Shown: positions 1 through 7,115 of the stretch, piece by piece
How positions within the stretch are numbered: position 1 is the first letter of the stretch
Layout of the letters: every line of letters begins with the position of its first letter
The notes under the pieces: model-generated
What the model saw: the letters and a program-made list of their open reading frames with translations, nothing else
What the model was told of the DNA's origin: nothing
Databases searched by the model: none
Position numbers and translations under genes: made by a program
DNA from: UBA7803 sp041686955
Lineage (GTDB): Bacteria; Pseudomonadota; Gammaproteobacteria; Pseudomonadales; Azotimanducaceae
NCBI GenBank assembly: GCA_041686955.1
Contig: JAWLCV010000087.1
Location: forward strand, 1-16,340
Reading direction: 5' to 3'
DNA: 16,340 nt

Positions 1-443
1 CGGAGCCCGTGGCGCCCCTGATCCGCTACGCCACCGGAGACATGGCCCGGGTGGCCGGCGGCGACGGCAGTGGCCGGGCCGGGATGCGCCTGGCGTCGCT
101 GGAGGGCCGCGCCTGCGATGCGGTGCTCGACGCCGGGGGTAAGCGGGTATCGCTGTGGTCGTTGGCGGCGAACGGCTTCTGGGCCCGCGACGACATGGCC
201 GCCCGGGTTCGGCGCTGGCAGATCCACCAGCAGCGGGACAGGACGGTTCGGGTTCGGCTCGAGCTTCGGGAGGGCGTGTCGCTGGCCGCCGTGGAGCCCG
301 CCATCCGCGCCTTCCTCGAGCCGGCACTCGCCGGCCTGCCGGTGGTGCTCGAGCCCGTGGAGCGCGTTCACGACCCCGGCGACGGCAAGTTCCGCGCAGT
401 CACGTCGGACGCGGCCGAGCCGGAGCGGACCGCCGCCCGCTAA
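1..443 (+). CDS. PaaK/CapK-like AMP-forming ligase, C-terminal fragment
   Basis: Partial gene that enters from the left edge; the frame is open from base 3, so the GTG at 9 is an internal valine. The first residues read PLIRYATGD, the conserved A8-type motif of the phenylacetate-CoA ligase / CapK branch of adenylate-forming enzymes. The C-terminal subdomain follows, with an EGR..D segment, a VRRWQIHQQ segment and a terminal GDGKFRAV whose lysine is in the usual place for the adenylation lysine. The family activates a carboxylate as acyl-AMP, and CapK-like members occur in surface polysaccharide clusters. The substrate cannot be told from this fragment. The TAA stop (441-443) overlaps the stop of the convergent acyltransferase. 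The family call is fairly sure, the specific role is not. Confidence 0.72.
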   Translation, partial: EPVAPLIRYATGDMARVAGGDGSGRAGMRLASLEGRACDAVLDAGGKRVSLWSLAANGFWARDDMAARVRRWQIHQQRDRTVRVRLELREGVSLAAVEPAIRAFLEPALAGLPVVLEPVERVHDPGDGKFRAVTSDAAEPERTAAR

Positions 444-2578
444 CGCTCCGCGCCGCGTCCCGCCTGGGACAGGGTGCGATGGCCGAGGCTGGAGTCGGCC
501 ACCATGCTCGCCGGAAGCCGGCCCCATTTCTCCTCCATGCGCCGCAGCATCAGGTCCACCAGCAGGCGGGCCCCGGCCTCGGACAGATGATCATCGTCCC
601 GGTAGTAGACGTGCTCGCTGTCGTGGGTGATGCAGCGGCCGGGAACCCGGGTGTTGCAGAACAGGGTCTCCGGGTACACGCGGACCAGGTCCGGATGATC
701 GGGAACGGCGTCGTAGACGGCGTAGGTGGACGCGGTGCGCTGCCGGAACACGTCGTAGGACGTGGTCACCATGTGGTTCCTGGCCCACTCGCGCATGTCC
801 TCGGGGGCCGCGTTGGGGAGGAGCTCGGCCAGCCGCTGGGGCACGTTCCAGCCCACCTCCGGAATCGGGTAGACGAGCACCACCTTGATGCCCTCCGCCA
901 GCAGACGTTCCACGGTTTCCCGGAAACGCCGCTGCACCGTCTCCAGGGGCGCTGGGGAAGAACCGGAACCGCCCGGCTCCACGAATGCCCAGTGGTAGTC
1001 CTCGCTCTCGATGCCGCCTTCCCGGTTGTCGAAGCCGGTGGACTCGAGGATCAGCGGCAAGCGGCCGCCGAGGATGGCGATGGAGGGCGAGACCTCCTGC
1101 AGCACGGCCATGCGGCGCTCGTTGTAACGGGTGGTGCAGGGGAAGGGATTCTTCGTTCCGATGCTCACCCGGTCGATTCCGGCGATGAGCGGGCAGGCGG
1201 CCCGGTTCAGCGGGAGAAAGGCGGCATCGGTGCCTTCGGTCACCTCCTGAAGCGGCTCGCTCAAGGTGCGCAGGTGGGAGTCTCCCACGGTGGCGAGCGT
1301 GACCCGGCCGAGCCCGTGAGGGAAGACGCAGTAGTCGTCGCCGCCGGCGTAGTCCTCGCACGGGTTCGAAGGCGCGCCGAGTGTCGGAGAATGCTCGGCC
1401 TGGGATTTCACCACGTCGAAATAGAAGCTCGGCAGCGACTCGAACCGCGAAGGCAGACCGTCGCTGCCGAACCCGTAGAGCCCCGCTGCCAGGAGCCCCG
1501 CCGGGCCCACCGACGCCATGGTCCAGACGAGCCGGCGGTTGATCAGCCGCTTGTTGCGAAACGGCGTTTCCACGGCCCGGTAGGTGAGGGTGGCGAGGAG
1601 CACGGCGAGTGCGATCCATATCAGCTTGTCCAGCACCTGCGGCTCGTTGGTGGAGCGGATGCGGGCGAAGGCGAAGATGGGCTGGTGCCACAGGTACAGG
1701 GAATAGGAGATGAGCCCCAGCCCCACCGCGACGCGGGAGGTGAGCAAGCGTGAAACACCGTCGCCTCCCCCGGCGAACCAGATCAGCAGCATGGTGCCCA
1801 CCACCGGCAGCAGGGTGACCAGGCCCGGGTGGGGCGCGTAGTCGTCCAGCACCAGCATGGGGGCGATCACCATCACCGCACCCACTGCCGGCAGTATGGC
1901 ACTCGCCCGGGGGTAGGCATTGCGCCCCCGCTCCACCTCGAGCTTGGCCAGCATGGCCCCCGCCAGCAGCTCCCAGGCCCGGGAGGGCGCCAGGAAGAAG
2001 TTGGCGTTCTGGAAGCGGTCGTTGGCCCACTCCGAAAGGAGCAGCGAAACCGCGAAGCCGGCCAGGAACAGCGCGCCGAGGTAGCGGCGGCAGAACTTCC
2101 AGCACACGAGCAGCACCACCGGGAACAGCAGATAGAACTGTTCCTCCACCGCCAGGCTCCAGGTGTGCAGAAATGGCTTCAGCTCGCTGCCGTCCGCCGC
2201 GTACTGGTCCTCCCGCCAGAAGTAGATGTTGGAGCCGAAGAGCGTGGTGGCCGCCAGGCTTCCGGCGTAGGACTTGAAGGCGGACGGCAGCATGTACGTC
2301 CAGGCGAACGGAATCGACGCCGCCATGACCACGAACAGCGCCGGCAGGATGCGCCGGGCCCGGCGCTCGTAGAAGCCGAGGAAGGTGAAGCTCTCCCGCC
2401 CCATCTCCTTGAGCAGAATCAGGGTGATCAGGTAGCCGGAGATGACGAAGAACACGTCCACGCCGAGGTAGCCGCCGGGGAAGAACGCCCGGCCGAGCAC
2501 GCTGAACCCGGCGTGGTAGAGCAGCACGGCGACCACGGCGATGGCCCGTAAGCCGTCCAGTTCCGGGCGGTAGTTCAT
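440..2578 (-). CDS. Acyltransferase-3 / SGNH fusion, OafA-type O-acetyltransferase
   Basis: Inner-membrane enzyme of about 712 residues. Residues 1-345 form an acyltransferase-3 domain with many hydrophobic helices, starting YRPELDGLRAIAV, with the likely catalytic His22 in LLYHAGF and the typical LGLISYSLYLWHQP segment near 287-300. Residues from about 425 form a periplasmic SGNH-hydrolase-like domain: GDSH at 432-435 supplies the serine, and DDDHLS at 661-666 supplies the Asp/His pair. Such fusions transfer acetyl (or other acyl) groups to surface polysaccharide or peptidoglycan; the acceptor is unknown here. The ATG at 2578 was chosen because the family motif begins three codons in and an AGGGA lies about 12 nt upstream. 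An ATG at 2605 (nine more codons) is possible. The frame stays open to 2833 but would run into the divergent DUF2267 gene. Confidence 0.9.
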   Translation of the reverse strand: MNYRPELDGLRAIAVVAVLLYHAGFSVLGRAFFPGGYLGVDVFFVISGYLITLILLKEMGRESFTFLGFYERRARRILPALFVVMAASIPFAWTYMLPSAFKSYAGSLAATTLFGSNIYFWREDQYAADGSELKPFLHTWSLAVEEQFYLLFPVVLLVCWKFCRRYLGALFLAGFAVSLLLSEWANDRFQNANFFLAPSRAWELLAGAMLAKLEVERGRNAYPRASAILPAVGAVMVIAPMLVLDDYAPHPGLVTLLPVVGTMLLIWFAGGGDGVSRLLTSRVAVGLGLISYSLYLWHQPIFAFARIRSTNEPQVLDKLIWIALAVLLATLTYRAVETPFRNKRLINRRLVWTMASVGPAGLLAAGLYGFGSDGLPSRFESLPSFYFDVVKSQAEHSPTLGAPSNPCEDYAGGDDYCVFPHGLGRVTLATVGDSHLRTLSEPLQEVTEGTDAAFLPLNRAACPLIAGIDRVSIGTKNPFPCTTRYNERRMAVLQEVSPSIAILGGRLPLILESTGFDNREGGIESEDYHWAFVEPGGSGSSPAPLETVQRRFRETVERLLAEGIKVVLVYPIPEVGWNVPQRLAELLPNAAPEDMREWARNHMVTTSYDVFRQRTASTYAVYDAVPDHPDLVRVYPETLFCNTRVPGRCITHDSEHVYYRDDDHLSEAGARLLVDLMLRRMEEKWGRLPASMVADSSLGHRTLSQAGRGAER

Positions 2579-2708
2579 GTTCGTCAACGTTCCCTGCTGC
2601 GTCATCAGCTGAAGTGAACCACCGGCTGACGGTGACGGTGCCCCAAGTGGTGAGGCAAGATGCAGACCATGCTCTGGAGCCAACGATGCGGTTTCCCTGA
2701 GAGCGGGG

Positions 2709-2724
2709 TGGCACGAACCTTGGA
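2709..2724 (+). promoter_or_regulatory. Weak sigma-54-like promoter candidate upstream of DUF2267 gene
   Basis: TGGCACGAACCTTGGA matches the sigma-54 layout TGGCAC-N5-TTGCA with GG and the second doublet ten bases apart. The critical -12 GC doublet is GG here, which weakens the case. It would place a transcript start near 2735, about 25 nt before the DUF2267 ATG. No clear -35/-10 promoter was seen in 2579-2759, the divergent spacer to the acyltransferase. Confidence 0.25.
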
Positions 2725-2746
2725 ACCTCCGGGCGGCGCTCAATAT

Positions 2747-2752
2747 GGAGGA
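2747..2752 (+). promoter_or_regulatory. Ribosome binding site fixing the DUF2267 start
   Basis: GGAGGA sits 7 nt before the ATG at 2760. It lies inside the five codons that would be added by starting at the earlier ATG (2745), so the later start is preferred. Confidence 0.75.
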
Positions 2753-2759
2753 CGCGACG

Positions 2760-3197
2760 ATGGCATCGACGAACGTGCCGGCCCTGGAGCGGAGCATGCA
2801 AAAAACGCAGTCGTGGCTCGGCGGCATTTCCACCGAGATGGGCTGGAACGACCCCGAGAAGGGCTATCTGGCCTTGCGGGCGGTGCTGCAGGCGTTGCGG
2901 GACAGGCTGCCTCCCAATGAGGCGGTGGATCTCGCGGCTCAATTGCCCATGGTGGTGCGGGGCTTCTACTACGAAGGCTGGCATCCGGCGGACAAGCCGC
3001 TCAAGTACCGTCACAAGGAGGAGTTCATCGAGCGGGTGTGCAAGCGCGCGCCGGCCATAACCCGGGAGGAGGCGGAGCGGGCGGTCACCGCCGTGTTTCA
3101 TCAGCTCACCAGCGAGATCGACAGCGGCGAGCTGGAGCAGGTGCGTGACGCCATGCCGGAAGACATTCGCGCCCTGTGGCCGTGGGAGGGTTTGTAA
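2760..3197 (+). CDS. DUF2267 family protein
   Basis: A 145-residue soluble protein without signal peptide or membrane segment. The pattern is that of the DUF2267 family: a central LRAVLQALRDRLPPNEAVDLAAQLPMVVRG-type helical segment (residues about 38-68), then FYYEGWHP, and a C-terminal helical half with EEFIERV and EEAERAVTAVFHQL. The family often has two such helical repeats; this protein is about the length of the single-unit form. Its biochemical function is unknown. DUF2267 proteins are often found in stress-associated loci, but nothing in the sequence shows a mechanism. Start chosen at 2760 from the GGAGGA site. It is followed 74 bp later by a lipoprotein gene on the same strand, which may or may not be co-transcribed. 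Confidence 0.82.
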   Translation: MASTNVPALERSMQKTQSWLGGISTEMGWNDPEKGYLALRAVLQALRDRLPPNEAVDLAAQLPMVVRGFYYEGWHPADKPLKYRHKEEFIERVCKRAPAITREEAERAVTAVFHQLTSEIDSGELEQVRDAMPEDIRALWPWEGL

Positions 3198-3271
3198 CCC
3201 GCCGTGCCGGACCTATTGTCACTACCGAAGATGTGCGAAGGTAAGAGCCGGTGCTGACAAGGAAGAACCAC

Positions 3272-3733
3272 ATGAAATATCTACACGGCGCTTGGGTGAT
3301 GGGGCTGCTGATCCTTGCCGGCTGCGCGTCGGCGCCGCCCTCCGAGGAGCAGCAGGCGAGGACGGAAGCCATCGAGGACATTCTCAGCCAGCCGCTGCCG
3401 AGCGAGGAGTACGCCGAGGAAGTGCGCTGTCTTTCCACCCACAGTTACCGCAGCGTGGAGGTGCTCGATCCCGAGCACGTGCTGTTCGAGGGTACCGGCG
3501 ACCGCGTCTGGGTGAACAAGCTTCGGAACCGCTGCGTGGGCCTGCGGCGCAACGACACCCTGCGTTTCGAGCTGCGCGACAACCGGGTGTGCAATCTCGA
3601 CAGCTTCGAGGCGGTGGATTCGTTCCTGTGGTTCTGGGAGCGCACCAGCGGCACCTGCACCCTGGGCAACTTCATTCCGGTGACCCCCGAGCAGGTCGCG
3701 GCTCTGAAGGCAGCGTTGCGGGACGGCGACTGA
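3272..3733 (+). CDS. DUF6491-like lipoprotein
   Basis: A 153-residue secreted lipoprotein. The first 18 residues make a signal peptide ending in the lipobox LAGC, so Cys18 should be lipidated; the next residues (ASAPPSE) give no Asp+2 retention signal, suggesting the outer membrane. The mature part matches my memory of the DUF6491 pattern: RCLSTHSYRSVEVLD, a VLFEG..DRVWVNKLRNRC segment, GLRRNDTLRF, CNLDSFEAV, and C.LGNF.PVTPEQ near the end. Four cysteines in the mature part could form two disulfides. Function unknown. The ATG at 3272 has AAGGA 8 nt upstream; an earlier in-frame GTG at 3251 lies ahead of that site and would put a charged tail before the signal. It converges on pncC with a 33-bp gap and no clear terminator. 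Confidence 0.8.
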   Translation: MKYLHGAWVMGLLILAGCASAPPSEEQQARTEAIEDILSQPLPSEEYAEEVRCLSTHSYRSVEVLDPEHVLFEGTGDRVWVNKLRNRCVGLRRNDTLRFELRDNRVCNLDSFEAVDSFLWFWERTSGTCTLGNFIPVTPEQVAALKAALRDGD

Positions 3734-3766
3734 GCGTTCAAGGCCGCGCCCGGCGGCGGGGATGGC

Positions 3767-4264
3767 TCAGGCCGGCGCCTGCAGGATGGCCTGAATGCCC
3801 TCCAGGGCGATGCGCACGGCCTGCTCCCGCACCTCGGCGCGGCTGCCGCCGAGCTGATGGCGGGCCGTCTGGATGCAGCGGGGGGAGGGCGCCTGGACCG
3901 CCCAGCCGAACCACACCGTGCCGACCGGAGCGAGCAGATCCCCGCCGTCCGGGCCGGCCACCCCGGTGACCGCGACGCTGACGCGGGCATCACAGGCGGC
4001 CAGTGCCCCTTCCGCCATCTCCCGGACCGTGGGCTCGCTCACCACGCCGTGCTCCTCCAGGGTCCGCCGGTTCACGCCGATCATGCGCATCTTCGCCGAC
4101 GGCCGGTAGGTGACGAAGGCGCCCTCGAACCATTCCGAGCTGCCGGGAACGCTGGTGAGCTCCGCGGCGATCATCCCGCCGGTGCAGGACTCCGCGGTGA
4201 CCAGGGTGACCTCGTTCGCCAGCAGTTGCCGTGCCACCGCTTCGATCAGTGGAGCGTCGCTCAT
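3767..4264 (-). CDS. pncC: Nicotinamide-nucleotide amidohydrolase (CinA C-terminal type)
   Basis: A 165-residue cytoplasmic enzyme that deamidates nicotinamide mononucleotide to nicotinate mononucleotide and ammonia in NAD recycling. It is the stand-alone CinA C-terminal domain, the usual length for PncC. Visible motifs are VTAESCTGG at 22-30 with the catalytic-site serine, GSSEWFEGAFVTY at 41-53, VVSEPTVREMAEGAL at 74-88 and VTGVAGPDGG at 99-108 followed by PVGTVWFGWA. The common TYSNEAK segment is TYRPSAK here, with the lysine kept. It is the last gene of the minus-strand operon, starting 7 nt after the trpE stop with only a weak ribosome binding site, so it is probably translated by coupling. 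In many relatives pncC lies next to recA; that is not the case here. Confidence 0.93.
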   Translation of the reverse strand: MSDAPLIEAVARQLLANEVTLVTAESCTGGMIAAELTSVPGSSEWFEGAFVTYRPSAKMRMIGVNRRTLEEHGVVSEPTVREMAEGALAACDARVSVAVTGVAGPDGGDLLAPVGTVWFGWAVQAPSPRCIQTARHQLGGSRAEVREQAVRIALEGIQAILQAPA

Positions 4265-4271
4265 CTCGTCG

Positions 4272-5786
4272 TCACGTTCGGAACTTGGCCTCGGCCATGG
4301 CCGCCGCCCGGAATATGGCGCGGCCCTTGTTCATGGATTCCTTCCATTCCAGTCGCGGCACCGAGTCCGCCACCACCCCGCCGCCGGCCTGGATGTACAG
4401 GGTGCCGTCCTTGATTACGGCCGTGCGGATGGCGATGGCCGTGTCCATGTTGCCGTTCCAGGCGAGGTAGCCCACGGCGCCGCCGTAGATGCCACGTTTC
4501 ACCGGCTCCAGCTCGTCGATGATCTCCATGGCGCGGATCTTCGGCGCCCCGGAGAGGGTCCCCACCGGCAGGGTGGCGCGCAGCACGTCCATGGCGGTCT
4601 TGCCGGCGCGCAGCCGCCCGGTGACGTTGCTGGAGATGTGCATGACGTGGGAGTAGCGCTCGATGACGAACCGCTCGGTCACCTCCACCGAGCCGGTCTC
4701 CGAGACCCGGCCGACGTCGTTACGGCCGAGGTCGATGAGCATGAGATGCTCGGCGATCTCCTTGGGGTCGTTCAGGAGCTCCTGCTCCATGGCCAGGTCC
4801 TCCTCCGCCGTGTGGCCGCGCCGGCGGGTCCCAGCCAGGGGCCTGTTGGTGATGACGCCGTCTTCCAGGCGGGCGAGGATCTCCGGCGAGGAGCTGACGA
4901 TCTGGAACTCCTCCAGATCCATGAAGTACATGTACGGGGACGGGTTGAGACTGCGCAGCGCCCGGTACAGGTTGATGGGGTCGGCGGCGAAGGGAATGGA
5001 CATGCGCTGGGCCAGCACCACCTGCATGACGTCGCCGGCGCGTATGTACTCCCGTATCTTCTCCACCGCCTGGGTGAACGCGGCCTCGCCGAACTCGGAG
5101 ACGAAATCGCTCTCCTCCACGGGCTGATTGGCGCTCGACTCGGGAATGGGCGGCACTGCCCCGGCGAGCCGCTGACTCAGCGTCCGGAGCCGGTCGACGG
5201 TGCGTTGATGGATCCCCTCCTCGGCCGGATCCACCAGGCTGATGAGCTGCATACGGCCCTTCAGGTTGTCGAACACCACCACGTCCTCGGACACCATGAG
5301 CACCATGTCCGGTGTCCCGAGGGTGTCGGGTGGCGCGCCACCGGCGAGCCGCTTCTCCACGTAGCGCACGCAGTCGTAGCCGAAGTAGCCCACCAGGCCG
5401 CCGTAGAACCGTGGCAGCTCCGGCAGCTCCGCCACCCGGTAGCGCTGCTGGAACGCTTCGACGAACGCCAGCGGGTCTTCCGCCTCCAGGGTTTCCACCG
5501 TCTCGCCGTCGGTCTGCACCGTGATGCGGTGGCCGGTGACCTTGATGACGGTGCGGCAGGGGAGGCCGATGATGGAGTAACGGCCCCACTTCTCGCCTCC
5601 CTGAGCCGACTCCAGCAGGTAGGAGTACGGCCCTTTGGCGAGCTTCAGGTAGGTGGAGAGGGGCGTGTCCAGGTCGGCCAGGGTTTCCACCACCACCGGG
5701 ATGCGGTTGTAGCCCAAGGCGGCGAGCTCGGCGAAGCGAGACTCGCTCAGGGGTCGCGATTCCGCTTCGGGTTCCTGTTCAGTCAT
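4272..5786 (-). CDS. trpE: Anthranilate synthase component I
   Basis: A 504-residue chorismate-utilising enzyme that, with the glutamine amidotransferase TrpG, makes anthranilate, the first committed step to tryptophan. The N-terminal domain carries LLES at 57-60 and GRYS at 68-71, the region that binds feedback tryptophan. The catalytic chorismate-binding domain shows RPLAGTRRRG (315-324), EIAEHLMLIDLGRND (343-357), GTLSGAPKIRAMEII (409-423), YGGAVGYLAWNGNMD (434-448) and IQAGGGVVADS (465-475). All are as expected for TrpE rather than PabB. The ATG overlaps the end of gph by 8 bp. No trp leader peptide or attenuator precedes it. The following gene is pncC, not trpG, so its partner subunit must lie elsewhere. 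Confidence 0.96.
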   Translation of the reverse strand: MTEQEPEAESRPLSESRFAELAALGYNRIPVVVETLADLDTPLSTYLKLAKGPYSYLLESAQGGEKWGRYSIIGLPCRTVIKVTGHRITVQTDGETVETLEAEDPLAFVEAFQQRYRVAELPELPRFYGGLVGYFGYDCVRYVEKRLAGGAPPDTLGTPDMVLMVSEDVVVFDNLKGRMQLISLVDPAEEGIHQRTVDRLRTLSQRLAGAVPPIPESSANQPVEESDFVSEFGEAAFTQAVEKIREYIRAGDVMQVVLAQRMSIPFAADPINLYRALRSLNPSPYMYFMDLEEFQIVSSSPEILARLEDGVITNRPLAGTRRRGHTAEEDLAMEQELLNDPKEIAEHLMLIDLGRNDVGRVSETGSVEVTERFVIERYSHVMHISSNVTGRLRAGKTAMDVLRATLPVGTLSGAPKIRAMEIIDELEPVKRGIYGGAVGYLAWNGNMDTAIAIRTAVIKDGTLYIQAGGGVVADSVPRLEWKESMNKGRAIFRAAAMAEAKFRT

Positions 5787-6435
5787 CTCGCGGCCTCACC
5801 AGATCCCGGAACGAGGCGATTACGGCGTCCGCGCCGAGAGCGGCGGGAGCGATGCCGTGATTGTAGCCATCCGGCACGCACACCACCGCACAGCCAGCGG
5901 CCCGGGCACAGGCCACGTCGGTCTCCGAATCCCCCACGAACAGCACCTCGCCCGGGGCGAGGCCCAGCACGGCGCAGGCGTGCAGCGCGGGGTCGGCGGC
6001 GGGCTTGGGCCGGGCGGCGGTGTCGCCGCAGACCACGGTGTCGAAGATACCGTTCCAGCCGAGGGCGTCGAGCAGCGCCGCGGTCAACCGGGTGTTCTTG
6101 TTGGTGACGACCGCCAGTCGTGCCCCCCGATCCCGCAGCGCCTCGAGACTCGTCACCACCTCCGGGTACGGGGTGCTGTGCTCGGCGATGTTCCGCTCGT
6201 AGTGGTGCAGGAAGCGCTCGAACAATGCCTCCACGTCGGCCTCCGCGCCATGGTAGGCCAGGGCCTGCTCGATCAGCACCCGGGCGCCGTGACCGACCCA
6301 GTGCCGGGTCAGGGCGTCGTCCACCGGCGCGAGCTCGACGCTGGCGAGGGCGTGGTTCAGGGCGGCGCGGATGTCGGGTGCGGTGTCCACCAGAGTTCCG
6401 TCCAGATCGAAGAGATAGCCGGCGAAGTGCTGCAC
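5779..6435 (-). CDS. gph: Phosphoglycolate phosphatase, HAD family
   Basis: A 218-residue HAD-superfamily hydrolase that dephosphorylates 2-phosphoglycolate, a by-product of DNA repair and of oxygenation reactions. HAD motif I is FDLDGTLVDT (9-18, nucleophile Asp10 and acid/base Asp12), motif II VVTNK (109-113), motif III lysine in RPKPAADP (Lys144), motif IV FVGDSETDV (166-174). The helical cap lies between motif I and II. The start is a GTG at 6435, one base after the rpe stop; no ATG lies nearby and the HAD motif begins eight residues in, as usual for the family. The end overlaps the trpE start by 8 bp. The order rpe-gph-trpE is a classic proteobacterial arrangement and supports the gph call over other HAD phosphatases. 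Confidence 0.93.
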   Translation of the reverse strand: MQHFAGYLFDLDGTLVDTAPDIRAALNHALASVELAPVDDALTRHWVGHGARVLIEQALAYHGAEADVEALFERFLHHYERNIAEHSTPYPEVVTSLEALRDRGARLAVVTNKNTRLTAALLDALGWNGIFDTVVCGDTAARPKPAADPALHACAVLGLAPGEVLFVGDSETDVACARAAGCAVVCVPDGYNHGIAPAALGADAVIASFRDLVRPRDD

Positions 6436-6436
6436 G

Positions 6437-7096
6437 TCAGCTCAACGCCTCCCGCATGGCCCCGATGGTGGCGGCGTAGTCGTCGCTGCCGAAGATGGCG
6501 GAACCGGCGACGAAGGTGTCCGCCCCCGCATTCGCCACCCGGCGGATGTTGTCGATCTTGATGCCGCCATCGATCTCCAGGCGGATCTCCCGGCCCGAGT
6601 CGTCGATGATGTCCCGGGCCCGGGCCAGCTTGCCGAGGCTCGACTCGATGAAGCTCTGGCCGCCGAACCCGGGGTTCACCGACATGATGAGCACCAGGTC
6701 CACCATGTCCACTACTTCCTCGAGCACCGTCAATGGCGTGGCGGGGTTGAACACCAGCCCCGGGGAGGCGCCGCCTTCGCGGATCAGGCTGAGGGTGCGG
6801 TGCAGGTGCTCGGTGGCTTCGGGATGCACGCTGATGATGTCCGCGCCGGCGCCGATGAAGTCGCCGATCAGCCGGTCCACGGGCTTCACCATCAGGTGCA
6901 CGTCCATGATGCAGTCGATGCCCGCCTTGCGCAGGGACTCGAGCACCAGCGGACCGATGGTGAGGTTCGGCACGTAGTGGTTGTCCATCACGTCGAAGTG
7001 GATGATGTCGGCGCCGGCGCCGAGCACGTCGCGGATCTCGTCGCCGAGGCGGGAGAAATCCGCCGACAGTATGGACGGTGCTATCCAGTGTTCCAT
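6437..7096 (-). CDS. rpe: Ribulose-phosphate 3-epimerase
   Basis: A 219-residue TIM-barrel enzyme interconverting ribulose 5-phosphate and xylulose 5-phosphate in the pentose phosphate pathway. Motifs in order: IAPSILSADF (5-14), IIHFDVMDNHYVPN (31-44, metal ligands His33 and Asp35), DVHLMV (65-70, ligand His67), MSVNPGFGGQ (138-147), LEIDGGI (173-179, ligand Asp176) and VAGSAIFG near 196-203 for phosphate binding. Start at the ATG 7096 because APSILSADF should begin within about five residues of the N terminus; the frame stays open upstream to 7423 but only as a shadow of the neighbouring gene. No good Shine-Dalgarno is visible: a 7-bp hairpin occupies that position. It begins 11 bp after the J-domain gene and ends one base before gph. 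Confidence 0.96.
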   Translation of the reverse strand: MEHWIAPSILSADFSRLGDEIRDVLGAGADIIHFDVMDNHYVPNLTIGPLVLESLRKAGIDCIMDVHLMVKPVDRLIGDFIGAGADIISVHPEATEHLHRTLSLIREGGASPGLVFNPATPLTVLEEVVDMVDLVLIMSVNPGFGGQSFIESSLGKLARARDIIDDSGREIRLEIDGGIKIDNIRRVANAGADTFVAGSAIFGSDDYAATIGAMREALS

Positions 7097-7098
7097 GG

Positions 7099-7115
7099 CC
7101 GGGTATTCTACCCGG
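7099..7115 (-). promoter_or_regulatory. Hairpin covering the rpe translation start region
   Basis: CCGGGTA (7099-7105) and TACCCGG (7109-7115) form a perfect 7-bp stem with a 3-nt loop. It ends 2 nt before the rpe ATG, and the stop codon of the upstream J-domain gene (7108-7110) lies across the loop and stem. It would hide the rpe initiation region unless a ribosome finishing the upstream gene melts it. On the opposite strand it is followed by TTTT, but no gene ends there. Confidence 0.5.

Noticed and set aside
2579..2833. N-terminal extension of the acyltransferase to 2833
   Set aside because: The extra residues precede the conserved family start and would overlap the divergent DUF2267 gene and its ribosome binding site.
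591..3101. Long minus-strand frame of over 800 codons overlapping the acyltransferase
   Set aside because: Arg/Pro/Gly-rich translation without family motifs; the acyltransferase in another frame of the same strand has clear AT3 and SGNH motifs.
3216..3244. TTGTCA as a -35 box before the lipoprotein gene
   Set aside because: No acceptable -10 sequence lies 16-18 bp downstream.
3743..3757. GCCGC/GCGGC hairpin between the lipoprotein gene and pncC as terminator
   Set aside because: Only a 5-bp stem in GC-rich sequence and no T tract on either strand.
4110..6107. Plus-strand frame of 665 codons opposite trpE and gph
   Set aside because: His/Arg/Gly-rich antisense shadow of two well-supported genes.
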